A stretch of 14,474 nucleotides of DNA, from contig JAISQH010000333.1 of the NCBI GenBank assembly GCA_031274385.1, positions 1-14,474 of the forward strand. Direction: 5' to 3'. The notes beneath the pieces are model-generated. The model did no database searches. It saw only the letters and a list, made by a program, of their open reading frames with translations, and was not told the DNA's origin. Origin of the DNA: Planctomycetaceae bacterium (GTDB lineage: Bacteria > Planctomycetota > Planctomycetia > Pirellulales > Thermoguttaceae). Position 1 is the first letter of the stretch. Each line of letters starts with the position of its first letter. The position numbers and the translations under genes were made by a program. Below, piece by piece: positions 8,224 through 14,011 of the stretch.

Positions 8224-8230
8224 CAGGTTT

Positions 8231-8240
8231 CCTCCCCTTT
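8231..8240 (-). promoter_or_regulatory. Strong ribosome-binding site of the lipoprotein gene
   Basis: On the minus strand AAAGGGGAGG lies 7 nt before the ATG at 8221-8223. Most other genes here have no recognisable Shine-Dalgarno sequence, so this one both fixes the start and suggests strong translation. Confidence 0.8.
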
Positions 8241-8457
8241 TACGAAATGGTGCAAATTGCCCGTTTGATGGATTCGCGGCAAATACTGAATTTGACTACA
8301 GGTCAATGAAAATTTTATTTGTCGGAAGACACAATTGCACTGGACGGAAAATGTCTTTTTTCATACAATCCCTTCTGAATTCTTCACAGATAACTCCCTG
8401 TTTCTGCCATGAAGAAAAACAATTGGTCTTCTAATCCTCATTCTTCGGTCATTTCCC
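8241..8457. other. Divergent promoter region between the envelope operon and the 8458 gene
   Basis: This 217-bp stretch separates two divergent genes, so it must hold promoters for both. A possible minus-strand -35 (TTGACC, complement of GGTCAA near 8302) is followed after 15 bp by TATTTG, a weak match. No convincing operator, riboswitch or terminator was seen. Confidence 0.4.
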
Positions 8458-9459
8458 ATGCAATACTTTTGCAATTTCCTCAGAATTACTCTTCCTTGCC
8501 AAAAAAGAGATAGAAAATTTTTTCATCTTATTTATTTTATTTTTTTAATCTCGTTTTTTTGTTTTCACCGAATCGCCATTTTTGCAAAAGACGACACTGC
8601 CGCTGTTCGGGGTGAAATCTATTTGAAACAATCAATTGATCGGATTTTATCACTTAAAACGATAGAAAGTGATATTCGAATGGATGTTCATGTTGACGGG
8701 GTTGAATATTCCGCGCGTGGTCGGTATGAGGAACAGGCATTGCCGAAAGCATTAGCCGGAAACTTTTTGCGGTCGATGTACCGGTTGGACATTCACTTCC
8801 TTACCAATATTCCGACGGCACCCGGTTCCGAACCCAATCGAATGACGGTTGTGTGCCATCTTTCGGAAGATCGGGAACAAAACCAAATTTGGCAATATCG
8901 TTCCATTGAAGGCGAAAAATCGTTTAATATTATCAAAATTGCTCCGGTGGAAAATGCCATTAAACAATCGAAAAAAGAACCTCGTTTCACTCAAATCAGT
9001 GAAGTACGTAATTTAGGCGGTTTGGCGGGGCAATTACGGCAGATTGATCGATTTTACGAATTTAGCACACCTGCTCAAACCGAAACGTTTGAGGAAGACG
9101 GTTCTATTGTTGTTTGGAAAATTGCCGGCGTGTTGCGTCAAGCCTATTTTGAGGACTTGCTCAAACAGTTTGGCGGACTGGACAAGAAAAAGAAATATCC
9201 GCCGGATTTTCCTTCCGACATTGAGATATGGATTGGCAGCCATGACGGGTTTCCTTATAAGATTCGATACTTAAACCGTTCTTCGGAGAAATCGGTGAAA
9301 CGGTTTCTTCTTTTACAATCGACTTATTTCAACGTGATTTTGGACGGAGAAGAAATCCCGTCCGTTCGATTTGCCACATTTGAACAAGGTGAACATCTGG
9401 AAGGCGTTTTCGGTTTCCAAGACATCACAGCAGCATTCATCAAATCACTCGGTCTTTAG
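8458..9459 (+). CDS. Exported protein, possibly LolA-like fold
   Basis: A 333-residue protein. The first 45 residues have a long basic n-region (LPCQKRDRKFF) and a very hydrophobic helix (HLIYFIFLISFFCFHRIAIF), so it is exported or anchored by a signal helix. The mature part is beta-rich and polar. Features such as 'IESDIRMDVHVDGVEYSARGRYEEQ' region early (about 70-95), a middle block with 'WQYRSIEGEKSFNIIKI', and late 'EIWIGSHDGFPYKIRYLNR' plus 'FNVILDGEEIPSVRFAT' recall the curved beta-sheet layout of LolA/LolB-like or outer-membrane lipoprotein-sorting proteins, which carry lipids or lipoproteins through the periplasm. This is fold-level resemblance only. Transcription diverges from the lipoprotein operon, so joint control is possible. 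Its TAG stop (9457-9459) overlaps the first bases of a dispersed repeat. The ATG at 8458 is the only nearby start that includes the signal helix. Confidence 0.75.
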   Translation: MQYFCNFLRITLPCQKRDRKFFHLIYFIFLISFFCFHRIAIFAKDDTAAVRGEIYLKQSIDRILSLKTIESDIRMDVHVDGVEYSARGRYEEQALPKALAGNFLRSMYRLDIHFLTNIPTAPGSEPNRMTVVCHLSEDREQNQIWQYRSIEGEKSFNIIKIAPVENAIKQSKKEPRFTQISEVRNLGGLAGQLRQIDRFYEFSTPAQTETFEEDGSIVVWKIAGVLRQAYFEDLLKQFGGLDKKKKYPPDFPSDIEIWIGSHDGFPYKIRYLNRSSEKSVKRFLLLQSTYFNVILDGEEIPSVRFATFEQGEHLEGVFGFQDITAAFIKSLGL

Positions 9460-9513
9460 ACCTTTTCTCTAAGTTCCAAAAAACGCCCCGAAGGGGCAAA
9501 ATATCCTAGCCCT
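9458..9513 (+). repeat. Dispersed hairpin repeat (AGACCTTTTCTCTAA family), copy 1
   Basis: Begins with AGACCTTTTCTCTAA (9458-9472), then a small perfect hairpin GCCCC-GAA-GGGGC (9485-9497), then AAAATATCCTAGC. Two more copies are at 10288-10375 (same strand) and 10569-10637 (opposite strand). This copy lacks the TCGGGC/GCCCGA hairpin found in the others. The first two bases overlap the stop codon of the preceding gene. Confidence 0.85.
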
Positions 9514-9550
9514 CGTTATACCGCCCATCTTATAACATACATTTTTTCAA

Positions 9551-9793
9551 TAGTCGTGCAGCGGCGGCATCATGCATAACCGGTGATGGATCGCAGCGCA
9601 ATCACCGGACGCCGTCCCCTCCCCATCATCAAGTCGCGCAGCGACGACATTATCGAGACCCATCTTCGTCTCATTCCCTAAACTCCGCTTTTGATAATGC
9701 CGTCGCTGCGCGACTTTGTCGTTGGGGGCGTGATCCGGCGGTTACGCTGCGCTTCACCGCCGGTTATGCATGATGCCGTCGCTAACGCGACTA
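9551..9793. repeat. 243-bp imperfect palindrome of two ~100-bp structured units
   Basis: Left arm 9551-9653 and right arm 9694-9793 are inverted copies of one unit around a 40-nt centre. Both arms share, in their own orientation, TAGTCG...GACGGCAT-like ends and CATCATGCATAACCGG. Each arm has its own inner hairpin: CCGGTGAT/ATCACCGG (9580-9587, 9601-9608) on the left, and CCGGCGGT/ACCGCCGG (9735-9742, 9756-9763) on the right. Each arm also ends in a GTCGC-GCA/TGC-GCGAC type mini hairpin. The centre has GAGAC/GTCTC (9655-9659, 9668-9672). Confidence 0.88.
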
Positions 9794-10002
9794 ATATAAA
9801 TAAGTAACATAAGGTATTCGTCCGCTCACCAAACATTCGCGTTGGCATCGCCATGAAAAGAGGGACTCGCTTGAAAAAACTTTGTGCCCTTCGTGCCTTT
9901 GTACGCCATAATATAAAATTGTCTTTGAGGCAAAATAAAATCAAAATGTGTCACCGTTACGTTGTAATTATTTTTGGTTGAGATAAAATAAATCTCAGTT
10001 GG

Positions 10003-10156
10003 ATTAAAGGGTGTACCTTTTGAGTTAAAGGGTGTACCTTTTGAGTTAAAAGGTGTACCTTTTGAGTTAAAAGGTGTACCTTTTGGGTTAAAAGGTGTAC
10101 CTTTTGGGTTAAAAGGTGTACCTTTTGGATTAAAAGGTGTACCTTTTGGGTTAAAA
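10003..10156. repeat. Seven tandem 21-bp units with palindromic core
   Basis: Seven full units (starts 10003, 10024, 10045, 10066, 10087, 10108, 10129) and a 7-bp partial unit. The core of the later units is AAAAGGT-GT-ACCTTTT, a dyad with 7-bp arms; the first two units have AAAGGGT instead. Units end in GA (1-3) or GG (4-7), which shows the array grew in blocks. The 21-bp period is two helical turns, so all dyads face the same side of the DNA, as in iteron or operator arrays. There are no spacers, so it is not a CRISPR array. Confidence 0.95.
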
Positions 10157-10287
10157 TTTTCTGATTATTTCGGAATTTGTGGATTCTTCACATTAGACTT
10201 GTTCCAAAACTTGAAAAAGAGTGTCATGGTTTTTTAGTTTTGTCAACAGATGATACCAGATTTTCATCAAAAACGAATCTGTAAAAT

Positions 10288-10637
10288 AGACCTTTTCTCT
10301 AATTTCCCTTGTTCCGTAAAAACCAGATTTAATGCCCCGAAAGGGCTTCCTCTCCTAGCGTCGGGCAACGCCCGATGGAGCCGATTCATCTGAATCCATT
10401 CGCGGCAACGCCACAACGATATTGATGATTGGGGCGTTATTAGTTGATAGTTGATAGTGGAGAGTATTCGCAAGCGTCGTTCAAACCGTTTGATAGTGAA
10501 TATCGCTTGCGAAACTATTCACTATTCACTATTCACTATCAACTATCAACTATCAACTATCAACTATGTCGGGCGTTGCCCGACGCTAGGATATTTTGCC
10601 CCTTCGGGGCGTTGTTAGGAAGTTAGAGAAAAGGTCT
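10288..10637. repeat. 350-bp nested composite: inverted AGACC-family copies around the heptad hairpin
   Basis: Outer copies 2 (10288-10375, plus) and 3 (10569-10637, minus) of the AGACCTTTTCTCTAA family face each other. Each carries a GCCCC/GGGGC-type hairpin and a perfect TCGGGC-(3 nt)-GCCCGA hairpin (10361-10375, 10569-10583), followed or preceded by CCTAGCG/CGCTAGG. Between them lies the second heptad hairpin (10441-10567) and a 65-bp unexplained segment (10376-10440). Confidence 0.85.
10441..10567. repeat. Dispersed heptad-repeat hairpin, copy 2 (inverted relative to copy 1)
   Basis: Left heptads TAGTTGA twice and TAGTGGA (10441-10461). Right heptads CTATTCA three times and CTATCAA four times (10515-10563). 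Core inverted repeat TTCGCAAGC (10467-10475) and GCTTGCGAA (10505-10513). Centre TCAAAC-C-GTTTGA (10481-10493). Over about 60 bp the core differs from the reverse complement of copy 1 at about three positions. Confidence 0.9.
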
Positions 10638-10652
10638 CATGGACTATGAGCC

Positions 10653-10914
10653 AAAATTTACTGATTATTTCATTTTTTGTGGCTCTTCATTTTCGTTTTT
10701 AGTCATTTGAAGCCCTTATTTTTCTAAAGTGCCCTTAGTAGCCATGACATCTCCAGAACCGCAACCTTATTTTCCCTTTTGAAACCTTCACAATAAGGGA
10801 AAATAAGGACGCGGTTTGGGAAACGTAGATGCGACTAAGGGTGCTTTGGAAAATAAGGGGGTTAAATGACCAAAATCTTTCCCCACAAAAAATAAAATAA
10901 TCAAAAAATTTATA
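10653..10914. repeat. 262-bp imperfect palindrome
   Basis: Left arm 10653-10778 and right arm 10795-10914 are inverted copies. The inner stem is a perfect 14 bp, CCTTATTTTCCCTT (10765-10778) and AAGGGAAAATAAGG (10795-10808), with a 16-nt loop. Further out, CCCTTAGT pairs with ACTAAGGG and the CCCTTATTTT block with AAAATAAGGG. The outermost part (CTGATTATTT...TTTTTGTGG) has a third, direct copy at 10151-10191, right after the 21-bp array. Confidence 0.88.
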
Positions 10915-11088
10915 CCCGTTTTTTTAGAATTGATACCCTTTGAGTTGCAATTAGTCCTGTTTGGGGTAAAATCAGTGATGGATTTGAAGTTTTTGACTTT
11001 TTTCCGGTTTGATAATATTCCTTCCTTAATTTTATCAGAACGGAATATTTTACATTAACCACAATCAGACAATTTGAGGAGACTTATT

Positions 11089-11208
11089 ATGACAAGAAGC
11101 AATGATTGGCTCCCGACGCGACGGGAATTACAATTGGCGATGTCAAAGAATTGGTTGACGATTCTGAATCCCAATCCGGTTTCCGCTCCGCAATCAACAT
11201 TCCCGTAG
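11089..11208 (+). pseudogene. Short ORF with good ribosome-binding site, probably a truncated gene
   Basis: The ATG at 11089 follows GAGGAG by 7 nt, one of the few strong Shine-Dalgarno sites here. It opens a 39-residue reading frame beginning MTRSNDWLPTRRELQLAMSK and continuing NWLTILNP. The 'NDWLP.R...QLAM..NW' pattern looks like the N-terminus of a larger bacterial protein family of unknown function that I recall only by pattern, not by name. The stop TAG (11206-11208) lies within the left arm of the GTAGGGGCAAGG inverted repeat, as if an inserted repeat ended the gene. Either this is the 5' stump of a disrupted gene, or the peptide is a short product. No continuation of the frame is seen after the repeat before the next gene starts at 11352. 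Confidence 0.5.
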
Positions 11209-11290
11209 GGGCAAGGCTTGCTCTCGTCCCCCAAAACGGCAGATTCCGTTTCAAAATCAACATAAGGGCAAGGGCAAGCCTTGCCCCTAC
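11205..11290. repeat. Inverted-repeat element with 17-bp perfect ends (GTAGGGGCAAGGCTTGC)
   Basis: GTAGGGGCAAGGCTTGC (11205-11221) and its exact reverse complement (11274-11290) bound an 86-bp element. The interior contains a smaller AAACGG/CCGTTT inverted repeat (11234-11251 region). It carries no coding capacity and looks like a miniature palindromic repeat; similar GTAGGGGC-ended repeats are common in bacterial genomes. Confidence 0.85.
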
Positions 11291-11351
11291 AAGGGCAAAT
11301 GGCGGTAGTCCACAAAATGGAATCATCCGAAACTTCCTTAACCATCATTAA

Positions 11352-13499
11352 ATGAATATTTTTAATCTTACCATGCGTTTCTTTTTCACATTGAATCTCG
11401 TTGTTGTTTTTTTGATTTCTTCTTCCGTTGTTGCCCAACAACGTGAGCCTAAAATCGGCTACGTTTATCCTGCCGGCGGTCAGAAGGGAACAACTTTTGA
11501 AGTCTTAATCGGCGGACGGCAAATCGCGCGGAGTTCGGCTATTTTGATTTCCGGTTCGGGAGGATTGGGAAATTCGGGAGTTCGCGGGCGGATTGTTCAG
11601 GGTTATCCCGCAATGTTTATCAACAATTCCGACGAAAGTAAAGTCGCTCGCCAAATTTATAACGACGCGAAAAAACAACTTGAAGAAAATCATTCCACCG
11701 CAAAACGCAATGAACGGAAAGAAGAAAGAAAAGAACAAAAGCCAATTCCCAAACTTCAAAAGAACAACGACCAAACTAAAAATACCGCCCAATCTGTTGA
11801 TGAAACCGCCTTGCCGTCACCGGAAACCATTATGAAACGTTTTCCGTTTTTTTCCCGCCTTGCTCAGCCGACCCCCGACGATTTGCAACTCATTTTTTAC
11901 GAATTTTTTGCTCCCCGAATTGACCGTAAACCCAAAGAGACATTGAATCAGGGCGTTTTGGTCGAAATAACCATCGACCCCAACGCCGAACCGGGGAACC
12001 GCGATCTGCGTCTGGTAACAAGCAACGGCATTTCGCCGCCCGTCCGGTTCATGGTCGGAACCATCCCGGAAATAAACGAGTTGGAACCAAACGATACCGC
12101 AAACCAACCATTAAATTCATTGGAATTATGGAAACGCCGCGAAGCTCCCAAAACCATCCGGCAATTAGAACCGCTTGATCTGCCCATTGTCATTAACGGT
12201 CGTGTCCGTGCTGCCGATGTTGACCGGTTTCAGTTCAAGGCTCAAGCCGGGCAACATCTTGTGATTGGGGTTCGGGCGCGGTATCTGATTCCATATCTTG
12301 CTGATGCGGTTCCCGGTTGGTTTCAAGCCGCCATCGCCTTGTATTCTCCCGACGGTCAAAAAATGGATGATGCCGCCTCATTCCGGTTTGACCCTGATCC
12401 GATTCTCTGTGTCGATATTCCCAAAAACGGTGTGTACACGCTGGAAATTCAGGATTCCATTTTTCGGGGTCGCGATGATTTCGTTTATCGGATTTCCATT
12501 GACGAATCGCCGCTGATGACATCGGTTTTTCCGTTGGGAGGCAGGCACGGCGCGGCTGTCAAAACCAAACTCGACGGTCATAATCTTCCTGAAAAAGAAA
12601 CCGTATTGGATACAAGTTCGGGAGAACCGGGTATTCGGGAAAAATCCTTTTTGGGAAACCAATGGTTGCCCTACCCGATTCGGTATGCCGTTGACGAATT
12701 GCCGGAACAACTCGAATCAGAACCCAATCATCCCGAAAAACCGGAAAAAGTAACGTTGCCAATTATTATCAATGGGCAAATTTCAGAAAAAACCGATCTG
12801 GATTGTTTTTCATTTGAAGGCAAAAAAGGAACTCGTCTTGTTTTGGATGTTGCTGCCCGTTCACTCGATTCGCCGCTTGATGCAAGCATCGAATTGATTG
12901 ACGCAACCGGAAATGTTATTGCGTCAAACGATGACCGTGCCGATTCAAAAGGTCTCAACATCGGTCTTGAAACTCATCACGCTGATCCTTATTTAAATGT
13001 GGAACTTCCGGCGGATGGCGTTTACACCGTCCGGCTTTTCAGCGCAACCCAACACGGTGATCCGCCATTCGCTTATCGGCTTCGTATTTCAGCACCGCAA
13101 GAAGATTTTGCGGTTTATTGTGAACCGGCAAGTCTTTGCTTTAATGATAAAATTCAGTCATTGAAAATTCATGTTCTTCGTAAAGACGGTTTTAACGGCG
13201 AGATTCATTTACGTTTGGCGGAATCCTGCAAACGTGCTGGTTTCCAACTTGAAAACGAACGAATTCCTGCCGGAGCGACAGAAGAAATTACCGCGAAGCT
13301 GAGTCTGTTACCTCAATACAACGGCAAGCCAACCGAAGTGATTCTGGAAGCGGTGGCGACGATTAACGGAAAAGAAAAATGCCATCAGGTGATTCCGGTT
13401 GATGATTTTGAACAGGCGTTTATTTACCATCATTTTGTTCCGGCAACCTCATTCATTGTTACCAAACCTTCAAGCCGAGCCGGTTTTTTTCGAAAATAA
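11352..13499 (+). CDS. Secreted protein with two PPC (pre-peptidase C-terminal) domains
   Basis: A 715-residue exported protein. The signal peptide is about residues 1-28 (hydrophobic core FFFTLNLVVVFLISSSVVA, cleavage before QQRE). An ATG seven codons later (11373, MRFFFTLN) is an equally good start and gives a more usual n-region. After an IPT/TIG-like N-terminal strand set ('PKIGYVYPAGGQKGTTFEV' region, about 33-60), there is a Lys/Glu/Gln-rich linker at about 113-150. Two PPC-type beta-sandwich domains follow: about 276-385 ('IVINGRVRAADVDRFQF' ... 'GVYTLEIQD') and about 466-580 ('IIINGQISEKTDLDCFSF' ... 'GVYTVRLFS'). Each shows the typical 'NG-I-..-D-D-F-F' opening and 'G-Y-L/V' close. 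The final part (590-715) is beta-rich. No protease domain or catalytic triad is seen, so it is likely a binding or structural surface protein, as in many planctomycetes. The C-terminus (VTKPSSRAGFFRK) looks abrupt and may be shortened relative to relatives. Confidence 0.85.
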   Translation: MNIFNLTMRFFFTLNLVVVFLISSSVVAQQREPKIGYVYPAGGQKGTTFEVLIGGRQIARSSAILISGSGGLGNSGVRGRIVQGYPAMFINNSDESKVARQIYNDAKKQLEENHSTAKRNERKEERKEQKPIPKLQKNNDQTKNTAQSVDETALPSPETIMKRFPFFSRLAQPTPDDLQLIFYEFFAPRIDRKPKETLNQGVLVEITIDPNAEPGNRDLRLVTSNGISPPVRFMVGTIPEINELEPNDTANQPLNSLELWKRREAPKTIRQLEPLDLPIVINGRVRAADVDRFQFKAQAGQHLVIGVRARYLIPYLADAVPGWFQAAIALYSPDGQKMDDAASFRFDPDPILCVDIPKNGVYTLEIQDSIFRGRDDFVYRISIDESPLMTSVFPLGGRHGAAVKTKLDGHNLPEKETVLDTSSGEPGIREKSFLGNQWLPYPIRYAVDELPEQLESEPNHPEKPEKVTLPIIINGQISEKTDLDCFSFEGKKGTRLVLDVAARSLDSPLDASIELIDATGNVIASNDDRADSKGLNIGLETHHADPYLNVELPADGVYTVRLFSATQHGDPPFAYRLRISAPQEDFAVYCEPASLCFNDKIQSLKIHVLRKDGFNGEIHLRLAESCKRAGFQLENERIPAGATEEITAKLSLLPQYNGKPTEVILEAVATINGKEKCHQVIPVDDFEQAFIYHHFVPATSFIVTKPSSRAGFFRK

Positions 13500-13533
13500 C
13501 CGTTCATTTTACTGGAGTATAAAGTCCCCTGAC

Positions 13534-13561
13534 TTGACGCCTTCACGAAAAGTGATAAACT
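13534..13561 (+). promoter_or_regulatory. Promoter of the tRNA-Asp gene
   Basis: TTGACG (13534-13539) and TAAACT (13556-13561) are 16 bp apart, and the tRNA starts 20 bp after the -10 box. This is a good sigma70-type match in the position expected for a tRNA promoter. Confidence 0.6.
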
Positions 13562-13581
13562 TTCTCTCTCAATCAGCGATC

Positions 13582-13655
13582 GGGGACGTAGCTCAATTGG
13601 TTAGAGTACTGGACTGTCGATCCAGTGGTTGCGGGTTCGAGTCCCGTCGTCCTCG
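13582..13655 (+). tRNA. tRNA-Asp (anticodon GTC)
   Basis: A full cloverleaf can be drawn by hand. The acceptor stem GGGGACG pairs with CGTCCTC (one G-U pair), followed by discriminator G, as expected for Asp. The D arm is GCTC/GAGT. The anticodon stem is CTGGA/TCCAG with loop CTGTCGA, giving anticodon GTC. The variable loop is TGGTT, and the T arm is GCGGG-TTCGAGT-CCCGT. CCA is not encoded; the next bases are CTG. It has its own promoter and terminator. Confidence 0.97.
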
Positions 13656-13712
13656 CTGTGAAGGGAGTTGACTCCGCTGTAAGGTCAAACTCCATTGTTA
13701 CGTCACAAATTG

Positions 13713-13752
13713 CCCGTTTCCGGTTTCTTTTTGCCGGAAGCGGGATTTTTTT
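13713..13752 (+). terminator. Rho-independent terminator after tRNA-Asp
   Basis: CCCGTTTCCGG (13713-13723) pairs with CCGGAAGCGGG (13734-13744) over 11 bp with one G-U pair. The stem is followed at once by ATTTTTTTATTT. It ends the tRNA transcript and separates it from the next gene. Confidence 0.9.
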
Positions 13753-13784
13753 ATTTATATTTTTCATAGCGCCTGGGTATCACA

Positions 13785-14000
13785 ATGGATTTCAAAGACC
13801 AAATTAAGCAACTGGCAGAACGAATTGTCAAAATTAAAGATCAGGTCGCAACGGAGGAAGCGACAAAAAACGCCTTTATTATGCCGATGTTGCAGTATCT
13901 TGGCTATGATGTGTTCAATCCGCTTGAGGTTGTTCCCGAATTTGTCGCCGATATCAGTACAAAAAAAGGCGAAAAAATTGACTATGCCATCGTCATGGGA
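13785..14000 (+). pseudogene. 5' fragment of a type I restriction R-subunit-like nuclease gene
   Basis: The first 72 residues from ATG 13785 match the N-terminus of a known family of HsdR-related restriction endonuclease-like proteins: 'ATEEATKNAFIMPMLQYLGY', 'DVFNPLEVVPEFVADI' and 'KKGEKIDYAIVMG'. In intact members the last motif leads directly into the E-C/A-K part of the PD-(D/E)xK nuclease site; here the family match stops at about 14000, before that part. The frame continues to a stop at 14082-14084, but the tail (from KLITKNVFDM on) is the out-of-frame reading of a transposase remnant. The product would keep the Asp but lack the Glu and Lys, so it should be inactive. The junction lies about 14000-14012. 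No strong Shine-Dalgarno sequence is seen. Intact members act as stand-alone nucleases or defence proteins of uncertain function. Confidence 0.75.
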
Positions 14001-14011
14001 AAATTGATTAC

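Larger units (their letters stand above)
9460..11088. other. 1.6-kb repeat-dense region without a credible gene
   Basis: I found no coding region here with a plausible start, length and protein-like composition. Nearly two thirds of the stretch is accounted for by the separately listed repeats. The parts between (9514-9550, 9794-10002, 10157-10287, 10915-11088) show no gene; 9979-9997 has a small inverted repeat (TGAGAT/ATCTCA) just before the tandem array. The reading frame through the tandem array has no start codon at its upstream end. Confidence 0.75.

Noticed and set aside
9485..9497. GCCCC-GAA-GGGGC as the terminator of the 8458 gene
   Set aside because: On the plus strand the stem is followed by AAAATATCC, not a T-run; it is part of a dispersed repeat instead.
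9678..9944. 88-residue minus-strand ORF
   Set aside because: Most of it lies in the right arm and centre of the 243-bp palindrome; composition is not protein-like and no start signal is seen.
10003..10156. CRISPR-like array
   Set aside because: The units are directly adjacent with no variable spacers and no cas gene is present.
9992..10240. Open frame reading LKGVPF(E/G) repeats through the 21-bp array
   Set aside because: It has no start codon at its upstream end, no ribosome-binding site, and is explained by a period divisible by three.
10444..10626. 60-residue ORF across the composite repeat
   Set aside because: It is only the translation of heptads and hairpins (repeating NYQLSTI-type words).
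11055..11441. 128-residue minus-strand ORF over the truncated ORF and repeat
   Set aside because: It overlaps the start of the PPC gene on the other strand and spans the inverted repeat; Cys/Pro-rich text comes from the repeat.
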